Positions 9,215-18,413 of a DNA stretch of 64,000 nt are shown here, in pieces. The position numbers were made by a program, and so were the translations under genes. Each line of letters begins with the position of its first letter. The first letter of the stretch is position 1. The DNA comes from Anaerolineae bacterium (GTDB lineage: Bacteria > Chloroflexota > Anaerolineae > 4572-78 > J111): positions 1-64,000 of the forward strand of contig JAJVIM010000026.1 in the NCBI GenBank assembly GCA_022071955.1, read 5' to 3'. Under the pieces are notes generated by a model. That model was not told the origin of the DNA, did no database searches, and saw only the letters and a program-made list of their open reading frames with translations.

Positions 9215-11503
9215 ATGGCAAAGATGCGCATCAGACAAAGTTTGCTGCTGTTGGTACTGTTTTTGGGGCTGGCGCTGGTGGTCAATCTGCTGGCGCTGGG
9301 TTTTTTGGCGCGAACCATCACCACCGCGCTGCCGGCCATTGCCGCCGACGTGACGCGGCAGTTATTGGCCGTGCAAATGCAGGCTCGCCTGCGCGATTCC
9401 GAAGCGGTGCTCTACCGCTATTTGATGGAAGGCAAACCCGGCCTCAAAACGCAGTTCCGCAGCCAGTTGCAGAATTTTGAAACGGATGTTAACAATTACC
9501 ACGCCAGCATCACCTCGCCGCAGGAGCAGGGTTGGGCCGATCAACTGGCCCAAACCCACCACCAGGCCGACAGCATCAGCGCCGACCTGATCCGGCTGCG
9601 CGACGCTCAGGATTTATCGATCATCTATTTAAAAGATGCCGAAGTCAAACTGAGCGCGTTTTTGGCCCATCAGGTGCGGGTGGCCCGGCCCCAAAACGAC
9701 GCCATCTATCAAAACGCCGTCAGCGGCATGCAGGAGTATCTCAGCGAAATGTCGTTGGCGATTGCCTCTTATCTGGCTTCGCCGGACCCGGCCGAGACCG
9801 TCCGCTTTGGCGAAGGTGTCATCGGTTTTCAGCATCACTACAACATCTTCAAATCGCAGGTGCGGACCAAAGAGGAGCAGTTTTGGAGCGATTACGTGGG
9901 CAACCTGATCACCCAGATAAAAATCACCGGCCAAATTCTGATGCAAGGGCGCAACCGCCAGCAGCAGCAATTTGCCACCTTTGCCGATATGCTGGCCGAG
10001 GCCGGCGAAGAGGTGCTGGTGGGTGAAATTCAGCCCCACGCCGCGGCCAGCCTGGCCACCACCCAGCAGCAACTGGCCACGGCCATGAGTCTGGCCATTG
10101 CCAGCAGCCTGTTTGTGGCGTTTTTATCGACGGCAGTGGCCGGGGTTGTTACCTGGCCGCTGCTGCGCCGGATTGACACCGGCATTGGCGCACTGGCCCG
10201 GGGTGCGGAGCGGGTGGCGCAGGGCGATCTGTCGCAGCCGGTTGAGGTATCGAGCCAGGATGAGTTGAGCCGGCTGGCCGCCGCCTTTAACAGTATGATG
10301 GCCGACCTGGCCGCCCGTGAACGCCGCCTCACCGCCCGCCTGTCTGAGCTGGAGGCGCTGCGGCTGGTGAGCCTGCAACTGACCAGCACGCTGGCCCCGG
10401 ATCAGGTTTTGCACACTATCGCCGCCAGCGCGCTGCGGTTGGTCAGCGCCGCCGAGGTGCGTATTTTTGTGCTGGAAAATAATGAGCTGGATTTTGCGGT
10501 TAGCGCTAGCGCGCCCAGCGTTGAGGGCCGGCCACCGCGCACGCCACGCAAAGATGGCATCACCGCCACCGCCGCCAGCACCGGCGAGCCGCAGGTAATC
10601 AACCACGCCGCCGAACACCCGCTGTACAACTCACCGCTGGCCCAATCGTGGGGCATTGAGGCCACGGCGGCCTTCCCCCTGAAACAGGGCGAGCAGGTCA
10701 TCGGCGTGCTCAACGTGTCGCTCATCGACCGGGCCGCGTTTACCCAGGACAACCTGCGCATTCTGGCCCTGCTGTCGGATCAGGCCGCCATCGCGCTGGA
10801 AAATGCCCGGCTGTACGAACGGCTGGCCCGGCGCGAAACCCGGCTGCGCACTCTGGCTGAAAAAATGGCGCAAATTCAGGAAGAAGAACGGCGGCTGATC
10901 GGCCTGGATTTGCACGATGGGCTGACCCAACTGCTGCTCAGCGCCAACATGCACCTGGATACGCTGGCCTCGCTGGCAGACGGGCTGAACGGGCAGGCGC
11001 TGGCTGAGCTGCGCCTGGGCCAGGCTCGCCTGCGCGAGTCGATCAACGAAGCCCGCTGGGTGGTGTCTGAACTGCGGCCGGCTACGCTGGAGGATTTTGG
11101 CCTGGTTTTGGGGCTGCGCCAGTACGCCACCGAATTGAGCGAACTGGAAAACTGGCAGCTTGAATTTGTGGCCGATCTGGGCCGGGTTAAACTCAATCCG
11201 GCCGTCGAAACAGCTATTTTTCGGATTGCCCAGGAAGCACTGACCAACGCCCGCAAATATGCCAAACCCAAGCGGGTGCGGGTTTCGCTGTTTGTGGACC
11301 GGGAAAACCTGGCGCTGGAAGTGCGCGATTGGGGCTGCGGCTTTGATATGGGCGCGCTCACCGACGAAAGCCAGCACTTTGGCCTGACCGGGATGCAGGA
11401 GCGGGCGATGCTGCTGGGCGGCAGTTTAAAGCTCGACAGCCAGCCCGGGCGCGGCACCAAAATTACCGCCCGCATTCCGTTATACGCCGTGGAGGTAAAA
11501 TGA
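9215..11503 (+). CDS. Membrane sensor histidine kinase (HAMP-GAF-HisKA_3)
   Basis: This is a 762-aa NarX/DegS-type kinase. It has an N-terminal membrane segment, an extracytoplasmic sensor of roughly 260 residues, a second membrane segment near residue 300, and a HAMP linker (GDLSQPVEVSSQDELSRL). A GAF domain follows, then a HisKA_3 dimerisation helix with phospho-acceptor His in LDLHDGLTQ and a HATPase with DWGCGFD and GLTGMQERA. It phosphorylates the response regulator encoded next, with which it overlaps by ATGA. The ATG at 9215 was preferred because the -10 lies at 9180-9185; 9224 is also possible. The signal is unknown. Confidence 0.9.
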   Translation: MAKMRIRQSLLLLVLFLGLALVVNLLALGFLARTITTALPAIAADVTRQLLAVQMQARLRDSEAVLYRYLMEGKPGLKTQFRSQLQNFETDVNNYHASITSPQEQGWADQLAQTHHQADSISADLIRLRDAQDLSIIYLKDAEVKLSAFLAHQVRVARPQNDAIYQNAVSGMQEYLSEMSLAIASYLASPDPAETVRFGEGVIGFQHHYNIFKSQVRTKEEQFWSDYVGNLITQIKITGQILMQGRNRQQQQFATFADMLAEAGEEVLVGEIQPHAAASLATTQQQLATAMSLAIASSLFVAFLSTAVAGVVTWPLLRRIDTGIGALARGAERVAQGDLSQPVEVSSQDELSRLAAAFNSMMADLAARERRLTARLSELEALRLVSLQLTSTLAPDQVLHTIAASALRLVSAAEVRIFVLENNELDFAVSASAPSVEGRPPRTPRKDGITATAASTGEPQVINHAAEHPLYNSPLAQSWGIEATAAFPLKQGEQVIGVLNVSLIDRAAFTQDNLRILALLSDQAAIALENARLYERLARRETRLRTLAEKMAQIQEEERRLIGLDLHDGLTQLLLSANMHLDTLASLADGLNGQALAELRLGQARLRESINEARWVVSELRPATLEDFGLVLGLRQYATELSELENWQLEFVADLGRVKLNPAVETAIFRIAQEALTNARKYAKPKRVRVSLFVDRENLALEVRDWGCGFDMGALTDESQHFGLTGMQERAMLLGGSLKLDSQPGRGTKITARIPLYAVEVK

Positions 11504-12168
11504 ACCAGACGCCATCTCCCAAAATCACTGTGCTGGTGGCCGACGACCACCCGCTTGTCCGCGAGGGGCTGCGCAGTATTTTGACCGCGCCCGATGTGCA
11601 GGTGATCGGCGAGGCCGGCAGCGGCCGGCAGGCCGTGACGCTGGTTGAGCAGCTAGCGCCCGATGTGGTGCTGATGGATATTCGGATGCCGGATATGGAC
11701 GGCTTGGCCGCGCTGCAAGCCATCAACAGCGCCAACTCTGCGGCGCGGGTGATTATCATTACCACCTATCGCAGCACCGCCTATTTGCTGCGGGCGCTGG
11801 CCGCCGGGGCCGCCGGTTTTGTGTTGAAGGATATTCCCCGCGATGAACTGCTGGCCACCGTGCGGGCCGTGGCTCGCGGCGAATCGCGGGTGGATCGGGA
11901 GTTTTTGCAGAACGTGCTGCGTGATCTGGATGAACCACCGGAGAATCTGCCGGTCGATGACCCGGTTTTGCCGGAACCGCTCACCCCCCGGGAAATGGAT
12001 GTGCTGCGCCTGCTGGTTGAGGGGTTGGCCAATCAGGGTATTGCCCAAACGCTCACCCTCAGCCCGGGAACGGTCAAAAGTTACCTGCAAAGTATCTTTC
12101 AAAAACTAAACGTGTCAGACCGAACGCAAGCCGCAGTCAAAGCCATCCGCCTGGGGCTGGTGAAATAA
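11500..12168 (+). CDS. NarL/FixJ-type response regulator
   Basis: This 222-aa protein has an N-terminal receiver with acidic pocket VADDHP and phospho-acceptor Asp in VVLMDIRMPDMDG. A C-terminal LuxR helix-turn-helix follows (LTPREMDVLRLLVEG, then SPGTVKSYLQSIFQKL). It is translationally coupled to the kinase by a 4-bp overlap and is almost certainly its partner. Target genes are not evident; the next gene downstream is on the opposite strand. Confidence 0.93.
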   Translation: MNQTPSPKITVLVADDHPLVREGLRSILTAPDVQVIGEAGSGRQAVTLVEQLAPDVVLMDIRMPDMDGLAALQAINSANSAARVIIITTYRSTAYLLRALAAGAAGFVLKDIPRDELLATVRAVARGESRVDREFLQNVLRDLDEPPENLPVDDPVLPEPLTPREMDVLRLLVEGLANQGIAQTLTLSPGTVKSYLQSIFQKLNVSDRTQAAVKAIRLGLVK

Positions 12169-12405
12169 CAAAGAAGAAGGATGAAGGATGAAGGATGAAG
12201 TCACGCCACAAGCGTGACCTACTACATCGTTAAATAAATAAGTTACACTTTGGTGGCCGTCATGCCCGAATGTTTTTATCGGGCATCTACCACAGGGATT
12301 CCCGCTAAAAGCATGCGGGAATGACGCTCAAAAACCTCAGAAAATTTATTTAACGGTGTACTACTTTTTTTTGCTTCATCCTTCTTACTCCTTACTTCTT
12401 ACTTC
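12169..12405. repeat. Intergenic spacer with paired-hairpin repeat (copy 1)
   Basis: The 237-bp gap holds two short hairpins: ATGCCCGA with TCGGGCAT (12262-12286) and ATTCCCGC with GCGGGAAT (12298-12322, followed by gac). The same pair of hairpins recurs at 25338-25399. At the edges, a GGATGAA repeat (12179-12197) faces TTCATCCTTC near 12375, giving a large outer inverted repeat. It lies between convergent genes and could end transcription. No gene is visible. Confidence 0.65.
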
Positions 12406-13371
12406 CTATTTTAGCACTTCCGGGTTGCGCACGTTCTCCGGTGTGCCGTTAAAAAAGCTCACCACATTTTGAAAGGCCACGCCAAAGTAATATTCGTAGC
12501 TGCGGGTTTCAACGTAACCCAGGTGAGGCGTACACAACACATTGGGCAGCGTTAGCGCCCAGTAATCGGGGTTGTAAATTGGCTCCTGCTCGTACACATC
12601 GAGCGCCGCCCGGCCGGGCCGGCCACCGCGCAAGGCCCGGCGCAGCGCATCTTCTGCAACCAGCGCCGCCCGGCTGGTGTTAACAAACAACGCCGACGGC
12701 TTCATTCGGGCCAAATCTTCAAACTGCACAATATTTCTGGTGGCCGGAGTCAGGCGCAGATGCAGCGTCAGCACGTCGCTGGTTTGAAACAAGTCGGGTT
12801 TGCTGGCGGCGGCCCGGCAACCGTCCGCCGCGGCGTTGGCCCGCGACGACTCGCTGCCCCAAACCTGAACGTCCATGCCAAACGTCTGGCCGTAACGGGC
12901 CACCCGCCGCCCGATTTTGCCGTACCCCCAAATCCCCAGCGTTTTGCCATCCAGGCAGTCGCCGATGTTGGTTTGCCAGCGACCGGCTTTCATCCCGTTA
13001 ACAGCCGGCACCAATTGGCGCATCGCGGCCATAATCAGCGCCCAGGTCAATTCGGCGGTGGCCACCGGCGAGCCAAAGCCCTCGGTAATGGCGACATTAT
13101 GGCGGGTGCAGGCCGCCACATCGACGTGGCCGGCGACTTTGCCGGTTTGACTGATGAGCTTGAGCCGGGGCAGCCGAGCCAACAGTGCCTCGGTGATGGG
13201 CGTGCGCTCGCGGGTCAGCACCAGAGCGTCGGCGTCGGCAAAACGGCGGGCCAGTTCGTCGATGTCGGCCACGGTGTCGGCGTAAACCTCAACATCAAAA
13301 CTGTTGAGCCGTTGAAAACAGTCCAATGAACGCACAACGTTTTGGTAATCATCCGGTATCACAATTTTCAT
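12406..13371 (-). CDS. D-isomer-specific 2-hydroxyacid dehydrogenase
   Basis: This 321-aa NAD-dependent oxidoreductase interconverts 2-oxo and D-2-hydroxy acids. The Rossmann motif is GIWGYGKIGRRVARYG. The catalytic Arg lies in NTSRAALV, the Glu in YEQEPI and the His in CTPHLGY. The protein resembles the 3-phosphoglycerate dehydrogenase-like branch without the regulatory ACT domain; the substrate is unknown. The start is the ATG at 13371, placed 8 nt after AAGGAG; a longer frame to 13431 lacks such a site. It is transcribed alone, divergently from the TTT operon. Confidence 0.88.
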   Translation of the reverse strand: MKIVIPDDYQNVVRSLDCFQRLNSFDVEVYADTVADIDELARRFADADALVLTRERTPITEALLARLPRLKLISQTGKVAGHVDVAACTRHNVAITEGFGSPVATAELTWALIMAAMRQLVPAVNGMKAGRWQTNIGDCLDGKTLGIWGYGKIGRRVARYGQTFGMDVQVWGSESSRANAAADGCRAAASKPDLFQTSDVLTLHLRLTPATRNIVQFEDLARMKPSALFVNTSRAALVAEDALRRALRGGRPGRAALDVYEQEPIYNPDYWALTLPNVLCTPHLGYVETRSYEYYFGVAFQNVVSFFNGTPENVRNPEVLK

Positions 13372-13670
13372 ACTGGTCTCCTTTGGAAAAAGCGCCGCCG
13401 GCCAGGGGGGGTGGGGGGGTAGCTCCCCCAATAACCATTTTCACCTGTGCCAGCTACGGAAATTGTAGGTCGGGCTAAAAACCCGGCAGCATACTCCCGT
13501 AAAAATAAACGCGACTGCGAACTGAACCTATTTTAACCGGGCCGGCGAAGTGAATCAAACAACGTGCCCTTCCGATTGGCAGGGGCAAAACCCTGCCATT
13601 TGGCACTATCCCAATCGCTGTGCCTCTGTTATCCTAAAAAATAACTCTATCCCAATTTCAGAAAAGCTCA
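13372..13670 (+). promoter_or_regulatory. Spacer upstream of the TTT operon with hairpin and extended -10
   Basis: This 299-bp divergent spacer contains a G-rich run near 13400-13420. A hairpin with arms TGGCAGGG (13577-13584) and CCCTGCCA (13591-13598) sits inside an outer GATTGG/CCAATC pair. An extended -10, TGT-TATCCT, lies at 13627-13635, about 36 bp before the first operon gene. Promoter assignment is tentative because there is no matching -35. Confidence 0.4.
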
Positions 13671-14165
13671 ATGAACACACTATTTTGGACCACTATCTGG
13701 GGAACTCTGGGCGGGTTGATCGCCTGGAAGATTGGCTTTCCGGGGGGCGCAGCCGTTGGCGCAATGTTGGGCAGCGGCATTTATAATTTGGTGGCTACCT
13801 CTATTTCCGTTAGTATGCCGCTGCCGCTGGAATTAGCCGCCCAAATTGCGGTTGGCGTGGTGGTTGGCAGTACGTTCAGCAAAGAATTGTTGCAGAGCGG
13901 CGTCTCGGTGCTGGTATGGGGCCTGATTGGCGCCGGCACTTATATTTTGGTCGGCTTGATCCTGGCCTGGGCTGCGTCCCGGCTGGGCTATCTTAATTTT
14001 GACACGGCCTTGTTCAGCTTTTCACCCGGCGGATTTACCGGCATGAGCATCATTGCCAGCGCCGAAGGAGCCGATCCGGCCAAAGTGTCGTTGATCCATT
14101 TTACGCGGGTAGTTTTGCTGTTCATCATTGTGCCATTGATGGTGCGGCTGTTGGCCCTAAATTAG
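13671..14165 (+). CDS. AbrB-family membrane protein (half-length)
   Basis: This 164-aa integral membrane protein has about five hydrophobic segments. It ends in SFSPGGFTGMSIIASAEG and HFTRVVLLFIIVP, the hallmark of the AbrB/'ammonia monooxygenase' membrane family (PF05145). Full members carry two such halves, about 350 aa; this is one half only. It shares the strand with the TTT genes that follow 56 bp later, and family members often accompany these transporters. A role as an accessory permease is an inference. The reading frame is intact, so the half-size may be natural rather than a truncation. Confidence 0.7.
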   Translation: MNTLFWTTIWGTLGGLIAWKIGFPGGAAVGAMLGSGIYNLVATSISVSMPLPLELAAQIAVGVVVGSTFSKELLQSGVSVLVWGLIGAGTYILVGLILAWAASRLGYLNFDTALFSFSPGGFTGMSIIASAEGADPAKVSLIHFTRVVLLFIIVPLMVRLLALN

Positions 14166-14221
14166 GGCAGACGAAGTTGGTTGTCCAATTTAATATTTTT
14201 AGTTTCAAGGAGGAACGAAGA

Positions 14222-16300
14222 ATGACTCTACGAAAGACCATGTTAGTTTTAACCCTGCTGGCCCTGCTGCTGGCGGCGCTGGCTTGCGCCCCGGCCACCG
14301 AGCCGCCACCCCCCACCAAGGCTCCGGCTCAGGAGCAGGCTGCACCCACCGAAGCCCCGGCCCAGCAAGAGGCCGCCCCGGCTCAGGAACAGGCCAAAGA
14401 AGAAGCTGCGCCGGCGGAAGCGGCGGCGCCGGCTTCGAGCTTCACCCCTTCGAATGTGGAATGTATTGCCCCGGCCAACCCCGGCGGCGGCTGGGACTGG
14501 ACCTGCCGCTCGGCCGGTAAAGTCCTCAGCGACATCAGCCTTGTTGACGGCACCGTCAAGGTCACCAATATGGCCGGTGGCGGTGGCGGCGTGGCCTACG
14601 CCAACGTCGTCACCCAGCGCAACGATGACAATAACCTCATCGTCGCCGCCAGCCCCGCCACCACCCTCCGCCTGGCTCAGGGCCAGTTCGGTGAGTTCAC
14701 CGAAAATGATGTCCGCTGGATCGGCTCTGTCGGCGCTGACTTCGCCGTCGTCGCCGTGGCCAAAGACTCCCCCTTCCAAACCCTCGATGATTTGATTAAC
14801 GCCCTCAAAGACGACCCCGGCTCGGTCAACTTTGGCGGCGGCAGCGCCATCGGTGGTCAGGACCATATGAAAGTGATGGTGCTGGCTCAGGCAGCCGGCA
14901 TCGACCCCCTCACCCTCAAGTACACCCCCTTCGATGGCGGTGGTGAAGCCATGACCGCTATGCTCGGCGGTTTTGTCGATGTCTTCCCCGGCGATGTCTC
15001 CGAAGTTCTCGGTCAGCTTGAAGCCGGCGAAATCCGGGTCCTGGCTACTCTCACCGCCGACCGCATGGGCGGCCTCCTCGATGGCGTGCCTACCGCCAAA
15101 GAGCAGGGCTACGATGCCGAATGGGTCGTTTTCCGCGGTTTCTACGCCCCCGGCGGAATGAGCGATGACGCCTACAACTATTGGGTCAATGCCCTCGGTA
15201 AAATGGCCGATTCCCCCGAATGGCAGGAACAACTTGACCAGGGCGGCCTTGAAAAAATCGTCCGCCTCGGCCCCGATTTTGACGCCTTTGTTAAAAATCA
15301 GATCGATAATTTCCGCAAGTTGAGCGCCGATCTGGGGCTGATCGAAGGCAGCGAAGCTGCGCCGGCGGAAGCGGCGGCGCCGGCTTCGAGCTTCACCCCT
15401 TCGAATGTGGAATGTATTGCCCCGGCCAACCCCGGCGGCGGCTGGGACTGGACCTGCCGCTCGGCCGGTAAAGTCCTCAGCGACATCAGCCTTGTTGACG
15501 GCACCGTCAAGGTCACCAATATGGCCGGTGGCGGTGGCGGCGTGGCCTACGCCAACGTCGTCACCCAGCGCAACGATGACAATAACCTCATCGTCGCCGC
15601 CAGCCCCGCCACCACCCTCCGCCTGGCTCAGGGCCAGTTCGGTGAGTTCACCGAAAATGATGTCCGCTGGATCGGCTCTGTCGGCGCTGACTTCGCCGTC
15701 GTCGCCGTGGCCAAAGACTCCCCCTTCCAAACCCTCGATGATTTGATTAACGCCCTCAAAGACGACCCCGGCTCGGTCAACTTTGGCGGCGGCAGCGCCA
15801 TCGGTGGTCAGGACCATATGAAAGTGATGGTGCTGGCTCAGGCAGCCGGCATCGACCCCCTCACCCTCAAGTACACCCCCTTCGATGGCGGTGGTGAAGC
15901 CATGACCGCTATGCTCGGCGGTTTTGTCGATGTCTTCCCCGGCGATGTCTCCGAAGTTCTCGGTCAGCTTGAAGCCGGCGAAATCCGGGTCCTGGCTACT
16001 CTCACCGCCGACCGCATGGGCGGCCTCCTCGATGGCGTGCCTACCGCCAAAGAGCAGGGCTACGATGCCGAATGGGTCGTTTTCCGCGGTTTCTACGCCC
16101 CCGGCGGAATGAGCGATGACGCCTACAACTATTGGGTCAATGCCCTCGGTAAAATGGCCGATTCCCCCGAATGGCAGGAACAACTTGACCAGGGCGGCCT
16201 CGAAAAAATCGTCCGCCTCGGCCCCGATTTTGACGCCTTTGTTAAAAATCAGATCGATAATTTCCGGCAACTCAGTAAAGACCTCGGATTGATTGAATAA
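14222..16300 (+). CDS. TTT substrate-binding lipoprotein (TctC family) with two tandem binding domains
   Basis: This is a 692-aa exported lipoprotein: signal peptide 1-21, lipobox Cys22 (LAALAC), an Ala/Pro/Glu-rich linker to about 60, then two full TctC domains at residues 61-365 and 378-682. Each domain captures a carboxylate-type solute and hands it to TctA/TctB. Normal members have one domain and about 320 aa. The domains come from a 914-bp DNA repeat with, as far as I can see, a single silent difference (T15250 against C16201). The start is the ATG 7 nt after AAGGAGGA (14207-14214). Leu and Val codons in the repeat are mostly CTC and GTC, unlike the CTG/GTG-rich neighbours. Confidence 0.88.
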   Translation: MTLRKTMLVLTLLALLLAALACAPATEPPPPTKAPAQEQAAPTEAPAQQEAAPAQEQAKEEAAPAEAAAPASSFTPSNVECIAPANPGGGWDWTCRSAGKVLSDISLVDGTVKVTNMAGGGGGVAYANVVTQRNDDNNLIVAASPATTLRLAQGQFGEFTENDVRWIGSVGADFAVVAVAKDSPFQTLDDLINALKDDPGSVNFGGGSAIGGQDHMKVMVLAQAAGIDPLTLKYTPFDGGGEAMTAMLGGFVDVFPGDVSEVLGQLEAGEIRVLATLTADRMGGLLDGVPTAKEQGYDAEWVVFRGFYAPGGMSDDAYNYWVNALGKMADSPEWQEQLDQGGLEKIVRLGPDFDAFVKNQIDNFRKLSADLGLIEGSEAAPAEAAAPASSFTPSNVECIAPANPGGGWDWTCRSAGKVLSDISLVDGTVKVTNMAGGGGGVAYANVVTQRNDDNNLIVAASPATTLRLAQGQFGEFTENDVRWIGSVGADFAVVAVAKDSPFQTLDDLINALKDDPGSVNFGGGSAIGGQDHMKVMVLAQAAGIDPLTLKYTPFDGGGEAMTAMLGGFVDVFPGDVSEVLGQLEAGEIRVLATLTADRMGGLLDGVPTAKEQGYDAEWVVFRGFYAPGGMSDDAYNYWVNALGKMADSPEWQEQLDQGGLEKIVRLGPDFDAFVKNQIDNFRQLSKDLGLIE
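14402..15315 (+). repeat. 914-bp direct tandem repeat, unit 1
   Basis: Codes for the first TctC domain including its Ala/Pro-rich lead-in. It is identical to 15353-16266 (offset 951 bp = 317 codons) except for one synonymous change I found at 15250. A 37-bp unique linker (15316-15352) separates the units. Confidence 0.92.
15353..16266 (+). repeat. 914-bp direct tandem repeat, unit 2
   Basis: Second copy of the TctC-domain unit. Homology begins and ends sharply: G15353 matches G14402, and the sequences part after ttccg at 15315/16266. Confidence 0.92.
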
Positions 16301-16308
16301 TCAACACC

Positions 16309-16338
16309 CCGGGGCGGCGAATTAATTCGTCGCCCCGG
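16309..16338 (+). terminator. Intercistronic hairpin between tctC and tctB
   Basis: 14-bp arms 16309-16322 and 16325-16338 (CCGGGGCGGCGAAT, one mismatch) with a 2-nt loop. No T-run follows, so it more likely stabilises the binding-protein message or damps read-through than stops transcription fully. Binding-protein genes usually need more product than their permeases. Confidence 0.6.
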
Positions 16339-16359
16339 TCATCAAATGGAGATTGGCAT

Positions 16360-16815
16360 ATGACAAAAAACCTGACCGATCGCGCAACCGGGGTATTTTT
16401 ACTGCTGTTTGCCATCTGGTATGGCTACCAAACCACGCGTTTTAAAGTCACGTTCATGGTCGATCCGGTGGGACCAAAAGCCTTTCCGGTTATTCTGGCC
16501 ATGCTAATGGCCGCGCTCAGCCTGTATCTCATTTTCAAACCAGACCCCAGCCCCATCTGGCCAACCTCTGATACGTGGCTGCGCATTGGCCTGATCACAC
16601 TGACTTTTATTGCTTACGCCTACCTGCTGGTGCCCATCGGTTTTGTGCTGGCCACAACACTGGAAATGACGGCGCTGGCCCTGATTTTTCAGGGGCCGCT
16701 GCTGAGAACCGTTGTCGGCTCACTGTTGTTCAGCCTGATGCTGTACGGCCTGTTTGCCGTTGTGCTGGAACTCAGCCTGCCCACCGGTCTCATTTTCCGG
16801 GGATTGTGGGGGTAG
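16360..16815 (+). CDS. tctB: TTT small membrane subunit, TctB family
   Basis: This 151-aa protein has four predicted membrane segments, the standard size and topology of TctB, the small permease subunit of tripartite tricarboxylate transporters. It starts at an ATG preceded by GGAG. It sits between the binding protein and TctA, 6 bp before the latter, in the canonical C-B-A order. Subfamily and solute cannot be read from the sequence. Confidence 0.85.
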   Translation: MTKNLTDRATGVFLLLFAIWYGYQTTRFKVTFMVDPVGPKAFPVILAMLMAALSLYLIFKPDPSPIWPTSDTWLRIGLITLTFIAYAYLLVPIGFVLATTLEMTALALIFQGPLLRTVVGSLLFSLMLYGLFAVVLELSLPTGLIFRGLWG

Positions 16816-16821
16816 CGCACA

Positions 16822-18333
16822 ATGGAAACTCTCAACCTGCTACTGGAAGGGTTTGCCATCGCGCTGACCCCGTTTAACATTTTTATGGCCTTTGTTGGCA
16901 CGTTCATTGGCACGGTGGTGGGCATGCTGCCCGGCATTGGCCCGGTAAACGGAGTGGTGGTGCTCATCCCGCTCACGTATGCTCTGGGGCTGCCGCCGGA
17001 GTCCTCGCTGATTATGTTTGCCGGCATTTACTACGGCTCACAGTACGGCAACTCGATCAGCGCCATTCTGCTCAATGTGCCGGGCACTTCGTCCGCGGTG
17101 ATGACCGCGCTGGAAGGCAACGCCATGACCCGCAAAGGCCGGGCCGGCCCCGCGCTGGCGATGTCGGCCATTGCCTCGTTTTTTGGCGGAACGGTGTCGG
17201 TGGTGGCGCTGATGTTGTTTGCCCCGGCGCTGGCCAAATGGGCCATCCATTTTGGCCCGGCCGAATATTTTGCCCTGATGGTTTTCGCCTTTTCCACGCT
17301 GTCCAGTTTGTCGGGCAAAAATCTGATCAAAGGGCTGATCGCCACGCTGGTCGGCCTGATGCTGGCCACGGTGGGGCTGGACCCGGTGACGGCGGTAGAC
17401 CGTTACACCTTTGGCCAGCTCAAGTTGCTCGACGGGCTGGATTTTGTGGTGGTTGTTATTGGCTTTTTCGCCATTAACGAAATCCTGCGCTACGCCGGCG
17501 AGTTCAAAGAAGATGAAGGCGTCATCGCCAAAGTTGGCCGGGTGATGATCACTGTAAAAGAGTTTTGGTTTTCGCTGTGGACAATGATCCGGGGCGCGGT
17601 CATCGGCTTTTTTGTGGGGGTTTTGCCCGGCGCGGGCGGCACCATTGCCAGTTTTGTGGCCTACACCACCGAACAACGCCTGGTTGACCGGGAGGGCACC
17701 TTTGGCCAGGGCGATATTCGGGGGGTGGCCGCGCCGGAATCGGCCAACAACGCCTCGGCGAACGGAGCGATGATCCCGCTGCTCACCCTGGGCGTGCCCG
17801 GCAGCGAAACCACGGCGGTGATGCTCGGCGCGCTGCTGGGCATGAACATCACCCCCGGCCCGCTGTTTATGGCCAAAAACCCGGACATTTTCTGGAGTCT
17901 GGTGGCCTCGATGTACGTGGGCAACATTTTCCTGCTGATCTTGAACCTGCCGCTGGTCGGTGTGTTTGTCAAAATATTAAAAGTACCCGGCTGGTTTTTG
18001 ATGCCGGCCGTGGTGGCGGTGAGCTTTGTGGCCGTTTACTCGGTGAACAACAGCCCGTTTGATATTCTGCTGATGGCCGGCTTTGGCCTGCTGGGGTATA
18101 TGATGTACAAAACCGGCTTCCCGCTGGCTTCGGTGATTTTGGGGCTGGTGCTGGGGCCGCTGATGGAAAACAACCTGCGGCGGGCCATGTCGCTCAGTGA
18201 CGGCGATTGGACGTACCTGTTCTCCAGCCCCATTGCCATTGGCCTGTGGGTGGCCGCCGTGGCCAGCCTGTTTTTGCCGGTGGTGATCAAGCGGCTGTCG
18301 GTAGTGCCGTCGCCCAAAGTGGAACCTGCTTAG
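16822..18333 (+). CDS. tctA: TTT large permease subunit, TctA family
   Basis: This 503-aa polytopic membrane protein carries the TctA signatures: GTFIGTVVGMLPGIGP near the N-terminus, YYGSQYGNSISAILLNVPGT, and a second internal GVLPGAGGTIASFVAY with PESANNASANGA. It forms the channel of the secondary, ion-driven transporter served by the doubled binding protein upstream. Length and motifs are normal for the family. A strong hairpin follows the stop codon. Confidence 0.93.
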   Translation: METLNLLLEGFAIALTPFNIFMAFVGTFIGTVVGMLPGIGPVNGVVVLIPLTYALGLPPESSLIMFAGIYYGSQYGNSISAILLNVPGTSSAVMTALEGNAMTRKGRAGPALAMSAIASFFGGTVSVVALMLFAPALAKWAIHFGPAEYFALMVFAFSTLSSLSGKNLIKGLIATLVGLMLATVGLDPVTAVDRYTFGQLKLLDGLDFVVVVIGFFAINEILRYAGEFKEDEGVIAKVGRVMITVKEFWFSLWTMIRGAVIGFFVGVLPGAGGTIASFVAYTTEQRLVDREGTFGQGDIRGVAAPESANNASANGAMIPLLTLGVPGSETTAVMLGALLGMNITPGPLFMAKNPDIFWSLVASMYVGNIFLLILNLPLVGVFVKILKVPGWFLMPAVVAVSFVAVYSVNNSPFDILLMAGFGLLGYMMYKTGFPLASVILGLVLGPLMENNLRRAMSLSDGDWTYLFSSPIAIGLWVAAVASLFLPVVIKRLSVVPSPKVEPA

Positions 18334-18338
18334 AAAAG

Positions 18339-18377
18339 AGTGGCTATTTCGGGCGCGTTGCGCCCGAAATAGCCACT
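18339..18377. terminator. Bidirectional hairpin terminator after tctA
   Basis: A perfect 18-bp stem (AGTGGCTATTTCGGGCGC at 18339-18356 pairs with 18360-18377, loop GTT) lies between the convergent tctA and MFS genes. The downstream T-tract is weak (ggattttcc). It resembles the stand-alone form of the central stems in the 69-213 and 8952-9093 elements. Confidence 0.7.
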
Positions 18378-18413
18378 GGATTTTCCTGTACCAACGAGAC
18401 GTGAAAAATCAGG

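Noticed and set aside
12262-12322. Considered as a CRISPR-like or attachment site
   Set aside because: Only two short hairpins with unrelated flanks; no regular spacers and no integrase gene.
14249-16270. Long open frame on the minus strand opposite the TTT binding protein (673 codons)
   Set aside because: It mirrors the duplicated, GC-biased coding repeat on the other strand; its protein is low-complexity and matches no family.
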